Part shown: piece by piece, positions 33,450-45,965 of the stretch
Layout of the letters: the number at the start of each line of letters is the position of its first letter
Position numbering within the stretch: the stretch's first letter is position 1
Assembly (NCBI GenBank): GCA_020631735.1
Contig: CM036160.1
Coordinates: 116,728,680 to 116,792,679 of the forward strand
DNA from: Saccharum officinarum
Lineage: Eukaryota > Streptophyta > Magnoliopsida > Poales > Poaceae
Length of the DNA stretch: 64,000 nucleotides
Direction: 5' to 3'
The notes under the pieces: generated by a model
What the model was told of the DNA's origin: nothing
What the model saw: only the letters and a program-made list of their open reading frames with translations
Databases searched by the model: none
Made by a program: the position numbers and the translations under genes

Positions 33450-35755
33450 CGATGTTGTTAGACTTCATCTCATCCGGATTGGCGTTTTCGCTTTGGACGG
33501 GATCATCTTTCGCATCCATGGCGACCGCCATGCTGCTGTCCTCGATGTTCCCTCCACGGCGGCAACTTAGGGAGTGGACAAAGATTCAAATTTTGAATTC
33601 AAGGACGCCCACTGGGCCCAGCACCGGCCCACTGCTCAGCCCGCCAACTTGCCTGACAACGGCTCTGTCACGCAGCTGGACGGCAATACCAACGGTGAGC
33701 CTGCGGGTCGTCTGAACAGCAACCTCGGCGACTACGGCGAGATGAGCGCGGTCAAAAGTACTTTATTCTGCTCCTCTCTTAATGCACCGCCCACCTGCAA
33801 TCCCATTTTCATAGCTACCTCTCAGTTACCACTCCCTACTATCCAGGCCTACTGCCTGACGGGCAATGGTGACAAGCCTACTTACTCACCTCTCCTTACC
33901 ATTGCTGGTGCCCAATCTGGCTGCCACCGCATCGGCCATGCAACGGGACGCGAGACATGTACTCACGTTGCCTGCGACGCCGCTGCTCAGAGAACCAGAG
34001 TTGAGCTGCATTCATCTGCCTGTTAGCCTGCAATATTCTTTAGGAGCAAAGGTAAAACTGTGTTGAAGAGATGTTTCAAGTGCTTGGCTTCTGATCACCT
34101 TGTCTCTGCTTGCCAGGACCCTATAAATGTTCCTGTTGTCATCAGTTTGGTCACAAGAGTTTCCAGTGCAAAACCTCTTCCAACCTCAACATGTCTGTCC
34201 ACTCTGATGACGCCTCTGACTTCATCCACTCTGGCGACGCCCACCCCACCCCTCCTATCCGTTCACCCACCACCGCCACCATGATCTCTGCTACTGCCAA
34301 CCTCCTCTAGTCCCACATTGCCAACCACGCCACCCACCCTGCCACCACCAATCCTGATCCTACTCCTCACGGTAACCCGCTTGCACCACCACCGACCCCT
34401 GGTGATGGGTCTTCCTGCTCTGTCCCGGCAAGGCATGCTATGGTGGAAGCACATGTTGGTGACAGTGAGTATGAGGCCTCCAGGGTGTACGCCTATGTGT
34501 ACCTAGAGCAGGCTATCCACAGCCCTCACCTCTTCGTTCGCTAGGCTATGGAGCAGGCCTGTGGGGCGCCTGCCTTCCATCTCGCGGCTTCCTCACGTGG
34601 CGTTGGCATCATGGTGTTTGCCACCCCGGAAGTACGCGAGCAGGTGGTCGCTCGGTCCCCCATCAACTATGAGGGCAACACCATCATCGTGGAGCGCCAT
34701 GAGGAGGCGGACAACCGCTTCTACGCCTTCTACAACATCTACGCCGAGATCGCAGCAGTCGACTTCCCCCTCGAGCATTGGAAGGAGCCTTTGGCCAGAG
34801 AGGCCTTGGGCGCTATCGGTAATGTCTGTTGCATCGATCCTAACTACCTTCTTGAAGTTGACTTTACTTCTATGCATGTGGTTGTTCATCTTGATCATGA
34901 TCGTGAGGTGCCTAAGCAGCTCTTAGTGCGCAACCACAGCGGGCCTGCTTCCACTGCTCAAATCCACATCATACGTACTTGGCTTGATGCTAATCCTATG
35001 CCTGATTTCTCTAACTACACATTTGGCCCACTTCCTGCTCTGCATACTCCTCCTGCTTACCATCCCATTGGCAACCCACCAACTTAGATGCCTGCTGCCC
35101 CATAGAACCTTGTTGCCACCATCCTAGAATGGGAAATACCTTCCACCACACCTCCACTTCGTCCTGTCAACACCAGGCATGCCACCCCTTACCCCACTAC
35201 CAGAGCTGCCAACTCCAGTGCAACTACATATTGCGATCCTCCCATCCTTGCTCTGCCATTGTATGGCGTCGGTGGTGTCCCTGAGCGTGACATCACTCAA
35301 CATGAGATGGATGTGCCTGCTCCTTCGGTCACTGTTGAAGAAGAGGAGGCAGCTTCTGCAATAGACAACCTCAACCTGGACATGCCCCCCACCTTCTCTG
35401 CTGGTGGGCACACTGAAGAGGAGCACGAGAGTCACACCCAAAAGAGGCATGCCAGGCGCAAGTGGGCCAAGGACACTACTCGCAAGCTGCGCAAGAGCTC
35501 CAGGCTCATGGCTAAGGAGGAGCCCAGCTTTGAGCTCCCGGAGGACAAGGCGGCCCGCGTCCAGCAGGCTATTTGCTGGTGCGTCTCGACGTCTTCGCAA
35601 TGCTATCTCTTGCTCTTATCTCCTATTTGATCCTTATTATCCTTCAGGTGATGACGAGTCCCTGTACGAGATAGCGGAGGCCTGTGGAGCTAGCAATGAG
35701 GACCTGGCGTCCATCTCTGGTGCAGCGGTATTGCCGTCCGTTGAAGAATGAAGAG
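33450..35755 (+). pseudogene. ORF1 (nucleic-acid-binding) remnant of the inner L1
   Basis: The coding signal passes through several frames. 33574-34026 is a Pro/Asn-rich frame. About 34060-34185 has two CCHC knuckles, CFKCLASDHLVSAC and CSCCHQFGHKSFQC, in different frames, with a frame change between them near 34115-34125. 34548-35087 is a 179-codon frame (FATPEVREQVVARSP, NTIIVERHEEADNRF) resembling the RRM/DUF4283-like part of plant L1 ORF1. 35259-35755 is a basic/acidic tail. ORF1 proteins coat LINE RNA. The start codon is uncertain. Confidence 0.65.
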
Positions 35756-36070
35756 TGCTACCTTCTACATCACCGCGACGATGGCTTGCTGCAGTTCCTT
35801 TGGGCAGCCAGTCACTTGGTCCCACCACGTTGATCGCCTAGTTGTGAGGCCTCAGTCCTCCAATTTTGCTCCTTTTAGGCGATGTGTCATGTATCCCCCT
35901 CTTGTTAGTTTGTTGTTTCAGTTTGTCTCTGTTGTCGGGTCAGCTACAGTGCCTTATTGAGTCCCCAACCCAGGTGCCCTATGCCCAGGTCACCACCTGT
36001 GGAATAATGTAAAGGTCCAGCTAGTGGCTCGCGTCCACTGCCTGAAGAAGATGTTGTACCAGTTTACCTT

Positions 36071-37186
36071 ATGAATAGAAGCTTTTTAGTTTGTAGTTGG
36101 AATGTTAGGGGCTCGGGTGATCCCGAGAAGTGGTGATATCCTTATGGATCTGCTTTCTTCTAAACCTTCTATTGTTCTTCTTCAGGAGACTGAGCTCACT
36201 AACATTTCTTTGTTCAACCTTACCAGTTTCCTCCCTCATCGGCTCAATTGCCTTCATTTCTCCCCTTTTGACAGTGCCTCCGGTGGCATCCTCACTGCTT
36301 GGCCTGACTCCCTTTTCTCCTCCCTGAGCACCACATCCACCCCACATACTCTTTCCATTCACCTCTCCTCCGCCATTACTAACTTCTCTTTCTTTCTCAC
36401 CAATATTTATGCTCTCTCCATCCCTGAGCTCAGACCTCTTTTCCTGGATGAGCTTAAGTCCATTGCTCCCCCTGCTAACACCCCTTGGATGCTTTGTGGT
36501 GATTTTAACATGATTCGCTATGTTCATGAGAAGAACAACAATAATTTCCAATTTGCCGAAGCTGAGTCCTTCAACGATTGTGTCAATGACATGTGCCTTA
36601 TTGAGCTCCCTCTTTTAGATAGGAACTTTACCTGGTCAAACAAGAGGACCATCCCGACTTTGGAAAGGCTCGACAGGGTTTTCATCAATTTGTGCTGGGA
36701 TGAGCACCTGCCTAACACCATTCTCTCCTCCCTCACAAGAACTACCTCTGACCACGTTCCTCTTAAAATCGAGATTTCTACCACTATCCCTAGGTCAAAT
36801 GTTTTCTGCTTCGAGAACTACTGGATCCATTCTCTAGGTTTCTTTGATGTTGTGGGCATTGCCTGGGATTGTCAGACGGATAACAGTAATCTTGCTGCTA
36901 TGATCGCAGCCAAGTTGAAGGGGACTAGATCTGCTCTCAGGAGTTGGAGGAAAAATTTCTCCCACATCTCGCAGCAGGAAACCGATTGCAGAATTGTCAT
37001 CAACCTTCTTGATTTTGTGGAGGAACGTCGTGCTCTTAGACCGGCAAAGGCCAACCTTTAGTCTATCATTGTGAACCTATTGAGCAGAGTTACCCATGCC
37101 AAATTGACTATCTAGAAACAATAGAGCAAAGTTAGAGTGACTATTGGAGGTGATGAAAACACCCGCTACTTTCACGCCTGCACAAA
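36071..37186 (+). pseudogene. ORF2 endonuclease portion of the inner L1
   Basis: The ATG at 36071 opens MNRSFLVCSWNVRGSG, the canonical start of the AP-type endonuclease. One frame change near 36128-36132 shifts to the long frame 36102-37061. That frame carries VLLQETEL (catalytic Glu), CGDFNMIRY and TSDHVPLKI (catalytic Asp/His). After a stop at 37059-37061 the expected GDENTRYFHACTN text continues up to the inserted element at 37187. The enzyme nicks target DNA for reverse transcription; here it is broken. Confidence 0.85.
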
Positions 37187-40100
37187 TGTAACACCTCTGG
37201 TGTTATAGTGACTAAAAATTATCATGTCATCATATTGCACTGCAAAGCATTCATGATTAAGTTAACCTTGTTGTGCATCAACTCAAATAAGTTTATGTTT
37301 CCTAGGTTGATTGTGTTTCTGTGGTGTGTAACTCGAATCCGAAAACCCTAATTTCGAATGTCACCGCAAATACTTAATTTATGCCCTATGTAAGTTGAGG
37401 TGTACGACTGTGTTGTACATTAGTGTCACTTGTAGGGTATGAGCTCAAGTCAAACTCATAAAATAAAGCTTCAAGTTTGAGTTTGAATTGGGAATCCAAA
37501 ACTTGTTGCAAGTTTTTCGATTCAGATTCGAATTCAAATTTGAGGAATTATTAAAAGAATTTCCAAAGTCAACCTGGTCAACCAAGAGTGGAATTTGGTC
37601 AAACATGTGATGCTTGACTCAATGATGCCCTTGGGTGATGGTGTGATCACTAAATAATCACCAATTAATAGAACGTCAAGTTTCAATTTGAATCTTTCCG
37701 AAAACCATAAAATGCAAAACCCTGATTTTACCTCTTTTTGAATAAATCAAAATCTAGGAAAAATTTGGGAAAAAGTTTAAAACCAAGTTTGTAGATCTTT
37801 TCAAGGGCTATAAGTTTGGTATTTTGAGTTTTCAAAGTTCAGTGTAAAAATTTTGAGTAATTTTGAAAAGAAGCAAATTTCAAATTTGACCCCTTTTCAT
37901 CCCCAAACTCCAATTTCAAAATGGAGGCATAATTTGAAAATATTTTGAATAGAAAAGTTGTAGGTCTTACCTAGATGTACAACTTTGGTATTTTGAGTTT
38001 TTAAAGTTTCAATATAAAATTCAAAGTAATTTTGAATTTACAGATTTCCAGAAAATGTGGCATTTTGATTTCAAATTCAAATTTCAAAATCTAGGCTGAA
38101 TTTGAAAAAGTTTATATTAAGAAAGTTGTAGAACTTTGAAAATTGGGCAACTTTTGTATTTGCATATTTTCAACTTCTATAGAAAAAATTAGAGTAATTT
38201 GGGAATTATCTCCAGTGGCATTTTCGTAATTTGGTCAAAATCTAGCCAGCGACAGAGCGCCACCTCCCGCCCGACGCTGGCGAGCTTCGAACCGCTTCCA
38301 GGCGCGCCTTTGACTGCAAGCTCCTATTTTGGTGTGTTCGTGACGTGCCGCGTGACGCCTTGAGGTCATGTTCGTCGCCCTATAAAGACCGAGCACCGTC
38401 ATCGTCGTGTTTTTCTTTTTCTCTGTTTCCGTCACCATCGAAGCTCCACCGCTCGCCGTTGCCTCCGTCGGGCCATCTCTAGCCATGCAAATAGCTCCAC
38501 CAAAATCGCCTCACTCCCGCGCACCTCCTCGGCCGCTCGCACCCACCTCTACCGCCCGGGACGCCCACGTAGCCGTCGTCTTCTTCGCGCACGGTCAGAG
38601 CGCCGCTACCACCACCCTCACCGTGGTTCGGTCTCTCCGGTCCATCTCTGTCTTCACCGAGCACACCGTTGTGATCACGGTGAGCTCCTGAGTGTGTTTC
38701 TCGCATCGTTTAAGTTGTTACCACGCCGGTGGGGCGTTTTCACCGGGATGCCGTCGCCTCCGGTCCGCCATGGCCGTCGGGGAGGGGTCGCCGGAGTACG
38801 AGCTTCGGTATAAAACGTCATAGTGGGTTCACGAGCTCAGTAGGGTGGCGCTGGTCCATCTCAGCCTCACCGGAGTACCACCACCGGCGAGGTAGTGGTC
38901 GGCGGCCACGGCCACGGCCGATGTCGGGAGGAGGATGACAGGCGGGGTCGCGTCGTCAGCGAGAGGGAGAGGGCAGGGAGGCGAGTTGGGCCGTGCGGGC
39001 CGCAAGCGCAGGGGCACGGTACTGGGCCGCCGTGGTATCGTGGGCCGAGCAAGGGAGGAGAGAAGGGAAGCGGCCCGAGCTGCAGTTTTTATTTTTCTTT
39101 TTCAAAAATATGAATAGTGATACTTTTTGTTTATTTGAATAGAATTTTTGTAGAGCTCCTAAAATAGTGAAAATTTTTGAGTAAGCTTTATAAGGTGTAT
39201 ACTATCTAGGAAAAATATTAAATGTCAATTTTGATTACTTCTTGTAAATTATTTAATTAGCTCAATTAAATATTAAATGCAACTTTTAGAAATTTTAGTA
39301 ATTAAAATATTAACCCAAAAATTATGAAATTTATTTTGACACTGTTTTAGACCATGACCAATCTATAGAAAAAGTTGGAGCTCAATTAGATAAAGTTGAT
39401 TTTATTCTTAATTTATGCTTTATTAATTAATAAGTTAATCTTGTAATTAGAACCTAATGACTTAGGGTTGTTTGACTTTGAGATTGAGTGTTGACTTTGG
39501 GTCATTAACACTTAATGACCTTTAGCATCCTTAATTAATTGTTTAAGCTCTCTTAATTATGTTGTTAAGACTTAATTGGTGTTATTTCATATGATAAACG
39601 AAAATCCTTAATGAAGTAATTAACTTAATCAAACCCTAAATTAGAGTTAGGTTTGAGTCGTTTGCTTTGCAACTGTACCACGAAGGAAAGTTGTACTCAA
39701 GTTATTAACTTTGTTATACATCCATCAAGCATCATATTTATTATTTCATCATGTTGAGCATACGTTATCGTCGCGTGTAGTCCCCATGAACGAGGAGATT
39801 GCCGAAGTTGGATCCGTCCTCGAAGAAGAGCCGACGTCCCTGGAGGTGGGATTTGATATTTGTGGTACTAAGGGATTTGATATTTGTGGTACTAACCCAG
39901 AACCTGAGCTTCCCGTCGACCAAGGCAAGCCCCGGTTGCATTTAAACCTTCCTTACGTTTTGAAAAGCTTTGCATCAATTATGACAATGCTTTATTGCAT
40001 TAGGTGGTAGGAGTTGAGTAATAACCAAATTACTACACTACCATCCTTGAAACTTCAATATTATCCTTGTTGCTGTTTTATTTGAAAATGCTTAGTCTGC

Positions 40101-41319
40101 TTAGCCTTGCTTAATAAGAAAACTTTGAAAATATTTAGCAAAGTTTGAAGGGTTGTTGTGAAACAACTGAATGAATGCATGATAATGTTAATTTGAGATC
40201 GGTCGGTGGACTTGCATCGGGAAAGGAGTCCCACTGTAGTGTCTCCGATTGTATCGGTTAAGGACCATCCGTTGTAGTCCCGTTTGGTCGAGACTTTGCA
40301 ACTGACCACATGTTCCGGTAAGCCTAAGATATCGGTAATGCCATCATGTGAACGGCTAGCCGCGCACTGGGAGTGGAGAGATAGCGAGAGTAGTGTGTAC
40401 TCTTATGGCCTAGGACTGGATTAGAGGTGTACTGTACTCTCGGGTGGCACTGGACCCGGTCATGTGTTGGAAGATCCGAGTGAAGGTTGATATATGTCGG
40501 TTAGAGTCCTACATATGTCGTGTGGTTAGAGATCCCCAGCCGGGTATAATCGATTCGAATCGCCGCTGCTTCTTAGATAAGGAGACTTGACTTCTGCAAC
40601 TACATCGTAGTTAATAAATGGAATATTGGTCGGAGAATAAGAAAGAAGATATATGAGTTATCTGATCTAGCTTAGGATCACTTATATTCTACAATAACTA
40701 ACGATGAAATAAAACATTAAATATAAGGATTCACTCTTAGTAGCTTTTATGTAAAAGAACCTTGATTCTTGCTAAAACCTCACCTTGATTCCTCTGAGCC
40801 TGCATTCCTGAGTCGTCTTCACCCTGTTTCGTCGGTTAAGCTTTGTTGAGTACTTTCGTACTCAGGGTTTGTTAAACCCCTGTTGCAGGTGCGTCTCATG
40901 AACAGGAGTGTTTCAGACCCTGTTGCATGACCGTCTTTGTGGTAAGCGACGACGAGTAAGATGTTTGGCTCTTGGGCAGAGCGTCGCTTTTTAGTGATTG
41001 TAATAATATTACTAAGACTACTCCACCATTATGGTTGTAACACTAAACTTAAGCTTTGTAAATTCGGAACAACGGGTTTGTGAACTTATGTTATGTAAGA
41101 CTTCCGCTTTTGTACTCTGATGTAAGTTATTATATAAACTATTGTAATACTGTAATGCCTCTGAAATGTGATCCTGCTCGGAAGATCGTGGATGATTCAG
41201 GTTTCCCGAGGACACCCGATAGACTTCTTAAGTTCTGTGGTACACATGTATGGTGGTTAGAGGTCTTTAAGACGATAACAAGTACATGTGAGCCATATTA
41301 TTTAGGAGGTTCTGCCACA
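37187..41319 (+). mobile_element. 4.1-kb LTR-like element without coding capacity (giant solo LTR or LARD-type)
   Basis: It cleanly interrupts L1 ORF2 between the codons for ACTN and QRLH. It begins TGTAACACC and ends GGTTCTGCCACA (TG...CA), with flanking ACAAA and GCAAA, a 5-bp duplication with one change. No gag, pol or transposase frame is visible. It has three diverged ~170-bp units near 37790, 37965 and 38128, each with GTTGTAGA/G..CTT; the first two also have TTTGGTATTTTGAG. A TATA box at 38381 is followed by a GC-rich leader-like tract (38400-39090). A perfect 24-bp tandem duplication lies at 39848-39895. Boundary type and promoter suggest one very large solo LTR or a non-autonomous LARD. 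Its orientation is set by the TATA box. Confidence 0.6.
38381..38387 (+). promoter_or_regulatory. TATA box inside the 4.1-kb element
   Basis: CCCTATAAAGACCGAGCACC is a good plant TATA context. The text downstream turns GC-rich and contains ATG codons and a possible donor site GTGAGC near 38681, as expected of a U3/R boundary in an LTR. Confidence 0.55.
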
Positions 41320-43809
41320 GCAAATCAAAGGCTCCATTGGAATAGAATCTAGGTGATCAAACATGAGGGCTGTGAGCACCACAACCATGACCAGAAAGCT
41401 AACATCCTTCATGTCTTCTATCACAACCTCATGGGTTCTGTGCATCACACTAACTGGGGATTCCAACTGGACAGCCTTTTTCCTGAGGGACCTCTCTCCC
41501 TTGAGCAACTTGACATCCCCTTCACCACCTTATAGGTCCAGGGCGCCCTTCGCCGCATGCACTCCAATGTCAGCCCTAGCCCTGATGGCTTTGTCCCCTC
41601 TTTCTTCAAAGCAACTTGGTCCACCACCTCTCCTGATATCATTGACCTTTTTCACTCTTTTTATGCTCACACCGCGGACCTCGAACGCATTAACCGCTCT
41701 TACCTTGTTCTCCTGCCCAAGAAGGACAATGCTCATGAGGCTCAGGACTTTCGGCCCATTGCTCTCCAGAACACCACCATCAAGTGTATCTCTAAGTCCT
41801 TACAAGCAGGCTCCAACCATTGATCCCCCTCCTTGTCAGCAATGACCAATCTGGCTTTGTCCTAGGCCGTTGCATTGCTGAAAGCTTTGCCTATGCTGCT
41901 AATCTCCTCCACTGTTGTTACCGTCATGATTCACCTACTCTAATTCTCAACTAGACTTCCATAAAGCCTTTAATTGTGTTAATTGGGATAGCCTTGTTCA
42001 AATTCTTCACTATAGAGTTTTTTCTGATAATTGGTGTAATTGGGTGCTGAATCTCCTTGATACCGGCAAAACCTCCGTTCTCCTCAATGGTGTCCCTGGG
42101 CATTGGATCAACTGCTATAACAACCTCTGCCAAGGCGACCCCTTGTCCCCTTACCTCTTCATCATTGTTGTTGATGTCCTCCGTCGTCTTCTCCAACACC
42201 CATCTCTTTTTGCTTCCCTCAATCATCCTCTTATCCCTGATGCTCCTTGTCCAGTTCTTCAGTACGCCAACGACATGCTTATTTTCCTTCATTGCTCCTT
42301 GGATGTTGTGTTCCAAACCAAGCATGTCTTGTAAATCTTTGAGGAGGCTACTGGTCTCTCCATCAACTACCACAAAACAACTTTCCTCCCCATCGGTGTC
42401 CCTGATGACTTAGCTAGTGAGCTTGTGGCTTGCTTTGGCACCACCATTTCCTCCTTCCCTCAGACTTACCTTGGTCTCCCTCTTTCCCCTAACAAACTTA
42501 ACGTGTCTAACTGTCTTCCCCTTATCTCCTCTGTTGATAAACACCTTTCCGGTTGGAGTGTCTCCCTCCTTAATAGGGTTGGTCGATGATGTTTTTTCTA
42601 CTGCTATTCTCAGTTGCATCCCGCTCCACGCCATGTCCGCTATGTCTATTCCCAAAACCGTGATTAAGGCCATTGACCACCGACGCCGCGCCTTTTTTTG
42701 GACCGGGGAAGATACCTGCCATGGCTCCAAATGCTTAGTTGCCTAGGACAATGTTCGTGCTATCAAGACCCATGGAGGCCTAGGGGTTAAAGACCTGGAA
42801 TTGTAGAATCGGTGCTTGCTCATGAAGTTCATTCTCTAGTGAGGCTGCCTCTTGGAAAGACTGGATCCTACGGGGTGCTTCCCTTTTTGACGTGCTAGTT
42901 GCAGGGGCCAACGGCTACCTTTGGAAAATAATCAACGATGAACTCTCGACTTACCGCTCTCTCACCTATGTTAACGTTCACAATGGTGCCTCCACCTTCT
43001 GGTTTGATCACTGGTTGCCTGACGGGCCTCTCAATCTTTCTCATGCTGCTCTTTTCTCCCATACCACTAGGCCTAACACTTTGGTGTAGAATGTTTTCCA
43101 AACGGGTTTTGATTTGTGCCTGTGCCCTAGACTCACTAATGCTGCTATCGCCCAGCTAGCCTCCCTTCTTCTTTGTTTGCAGGGGATCACGCTACACGAT
43201 GCCCTAGATCAACAACTCATGAAGCTCACCGGCAAACGATACACTTCAAAAGGAGCCTACTCCGCCCTCGATGGCAGCCAAGGACCCCCGGATGTCCACG
43301 ACCAGCGCATCTGGAGCTTGCGTGTTCCAAACAAGGTGAAAGTGTTCTCTTGGCTCTACTTCAAAGATCGACTAAGCATGCGATCCAACCTCCATGCCAA
43401 GCATGTGCTGGATGATGACCTGTGTGAGCACTGCTCCAGCAGTGTTGAGGACAGGCACCATGCTTTCTTCAAATACCATACAAGTGCTGGAGTCTGGAGC
43501 AGGCTCAACCTCGGTGACGTTGCAACACTCTCGGACATTGATGCTGGGAATGCCAATGTTCCCCCTCACCTGGATGCGAAGCTTTGGCCCTTCGTCCTGC
43601 AAACCATTCTCTGGCGGCTATGGGATGCCAGAAATGGTGAAATTTTCAGGAATGAGACTCCTTCTAGTCCATCTATTATTTCTGAAGTGTGTGATGATCT
43701 TGTAACTTGGCGCAAACGTCTTAGAAGCGATCTGGATGTAACTAGCCTGAATGGTTGGCGCTACTACTTCCTCTCTTGTAACACTTCGGTTATGTCTGTG
43801 GAGGCTTGA
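41320..43809 (+). pseudogene. ORF2 reverse transcriptase and zinc-binding portion of the inner L1
   Basis: The frame resumes with NQRLHWNRI and continues through MHSNVSPSPDGFVPSFFKATW, LVLLPKKDNAHEAQDFRPI, DFHKAFNCVNW, CQGDPLSPYLF and the RT active site. There, YANDMLIF replaces the usual YADD, so the first catalytic Asp is Asn. The C-terminal zinc-binding region has VPNKVKVFSWLYFKDRL and CEHCSSSVEDRHHAFF. Stops and frame changes occur repeatedly, e.g. near 41533, 41953 and 42586. The frame ends at 43809. Confidence 0.85.
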
Positions 43810-43879
43810 AATGGAAATTTTGGTGGGGAATCCCCCCCGCCCCCCGTTGTTTTCAAAAAAAAATTTTGGGCAAAGGACA

Positions 43880-44676
43880 CAATCATAATTGGGAAGAACC
43901 ATATTTTTCCAGTGTAGGAGCTCTCTTGTATTCAATCGATCTTTTAGTAAAAGCCAAATAAATACCTTATGTTTGTTCTGACAACATGATTTCCAATTCC
44001 ACTTAAAAGCTGGCAAGTTTTCACAGTGCCCCATGAGTTGCTTATATGCTTTCATAGGACTGAAAGTTAATCCCCAAATATATATCCATATGTCTTGGTC
44101 GGTATACGATGGAATTGCATCTAAACAGTCAGCTAGGGAGAGGAGCTGGTCATAAGCGATAGCAGAGAGAGGCAAATGGAAGAGGTCTGTCAAGGGTACT
44201 GTGTTCTTGGCTTGTTGGGCAGTGAGCAACTTGTGCTTTGCAAAGGAAAAGAGTTCTGGAAAAACATGTTGGCAAATTTGTCCATTGATAAGATCATACC
44301 AAAGGAGCACAGTGGACCCCGACTGGATTAACGGTGAAGAAATACCTTTGTAGGAGTCCAAAAGAGACAAAATGTCGCGCCACCAAAAGGATCCTTTTCT
44401 AGTGTGGTTAGGAAGCTTGCCATTTGTATAGTGTCTTTCCCAAATCAATTGGACCCAGAGAATATGAATCTTATTGTAGAACTTGTGGAAGTGTTTCAGG
44501 AGCAGGGCCTCATTATGTGTCTGAAGATTAAGCACACCAAGGCCACCTTCTTCTTTAGGTTGACAGACCATCTCCCAAGCAACTTTTGGAGGGCTTTTTG
44601 CATTGATGTCAGCCCAAGCCAAAGACAATGTTTTTTAAACTTGTCAATCTGCTTGACCACTGTTTTTGGAAGTTTA
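43880..44676 (-). pseudogene. ORF2 C-terminal half of the outer L1 (upstream piece)
   Basis: On the minus strand: KLPKTVVKQIDKFKKHCLW, then after a small frame change near 44620 KVAWEMVCQPKEEGGLGVLN, GSTVLLWYDLINGQICQHVF and the zinc-binding start NKHKVFIWLLLKDRLN..NYDCVLCP. These are the regions between the RT core and zinc-binding domain of plant L1 ORF2. The rest continues at 33129. Confidence 0.87.
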
Positions 44677-44692
44677 AGATTATATATTTCTT

Positions 44693-45965
44693 ATGTCATG
44701 AATAGATGAAAAAACAAGAAATGATATTTCAAGGGCCACATTTGGGCTGGCATGACATGAAGACAGACCTATATATGTGACATAGGTTGTATTTATGTCA
44801 AAGCAAAGACTTATCGTACCACCAAAGCATGGCCGACATGCATAGAAGAGGGTCAAAGCGGCACGAAGTACAAGAGAACTAGGCCATGTGAGCACAACAT
44901 GTCCAAGTCCCACCTCTACCTTTGAGAATCATCCCTTCTGAATTTCCCCCTCTTTGCTAGGGATTCAAAGAGCTCTGCCTCATTCATTTGCGCTGCTAAT
45001 GTAGTGTCTCCTATCTGTGTTAGGTCTTGCAATCCTGTTGTGTCATCTTTGGTAGTTAAGGCAACATTTGGTATGGATTCTTAGACAGCTCCTGGAGCTG
45101 TTTCACGTGCAATTCCACCAAACAGGTAAAAAGTTAGCTGCTTCACCTCACAGTTGGAGCCCTAGAATACGGCATTGAGACAAGCCAAGGGCAATAGGAG
45201 GATCTAAAAAGAGTAGCTTCCGCTAGCTCCCTAGATCTACTACAAGAAGCTCTTTTATTTATCAAACAATTTTAACTCCATCCGTAAAGATGTTTGTGGA
45301 GTCGAAGAAAAGAAAAAAACCTACTCTATGCCTCGGGGGGCCTAAGTTTGAGGACTTTCAGCACTCCAGAAAAATTACTGTACTGTACTGCTGCAATGCT
45401 CTATTCTGAACAAGAACCTACGATGTCGTCAGTCTGCGGGCGCATGCTGTACTAGCTCCAAAACACCTGCGAGTCTGCGAAACAATTGAATCTGAGCTTC
45501 ACTACAAGAGGCGTCAGACAAAACAGCAACAAAAACAACAACACACACAAAAAAAAAAAGAGCGACCAAATCCAAATCATATTCACACAGCCATGTCACC
45601 TATCGCTAGGAACGAAACACGAACCATGAATCAATCAAATGACCAGATCTAATCACACCAAAATAATTTCAACAGAATCAAATTCAAATCCTTCTGCGCA
45701 CACACGTTGAGTGGTAGCACCCAGACATTCAGTGTGAACAGGGTCAGAGGCTAGCCATCAGCATTTTGGCAGCCTGCGGCACGTAACTCAACATTTCCAA
45801 TCACTGTGTACAATTTGTATCTCCCACTCCCACATGCATATTTTGGCATCCTGAATCATAACATTGTCAGATCATGCATGGTAAGCATGCATGTGAGGTG
45901 AGCTCTCTAACAAAGTCTACACTCTACACAGCACACTCTGTTAAGTGCATCCATGACAACTACTG
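44693..45965. other. Gene-free stretch downstream of the receptor kinase
   Basis: No gene is supported. A-rich runs near 45310 and 45545 and the text before 45966 are consistent with the receptor kinase 3' flank. I see no terminal repeats with confidence. Confidence 0.4.

Larger units (their letters stand above)
33145..43864 (+). mobile_element. Inner, near full-length L1 LINE (plus), split by a 4.1-kb LTR-like element
   Basis: Bounded by an exact 15-bp duplication TTTGGGCAAAGGACA (33130-33144, 43865-43879), which is itself part of the outer L1 coding sequence. It ends in a short 3' UTR and nine A at 43855-43863. Excluding the 4133-bp insert it is about 6.6 kb, the size of complete plant L1 elements. 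In order it has an ORF1-like region with two CCHC zinc knuckles and an ORF2 with endonuclease, RT and RT zinc-binding domains. Stops, frameshifts and a changed RT active site show it is dead. Confidence 0.9.
32684..44676 (-). mobile_element. Outer L1 LINE (minus), 5'-truncated, split by another L1
   Basis: Its two ends are flanked by the same 16-bp target duplication AGATTATATATTTCTT (32668-32683 and 44677-44692), although they now lie 12 kb apart. Only 32684-33144 and 43880-44676 belong to this element (about 1.25 kb). The rest is the L1 inserted in the opposite direction. On the minus strand the right part begins within ORF2 (KLPKTVVKQIDKF) and runs to the RT zinc-binding region. The left part continues it and ends in a short A run. 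The element is non-functional. Confidence 0.9.

Noticed and set aside
41037..41319. TGTAACAC at 41037 as the start of a second LTR of the 4.1-kb element
   Set aside because: Only the first few bases match the left end at 37187; the following sequence differs, so it is not a paired LTR.
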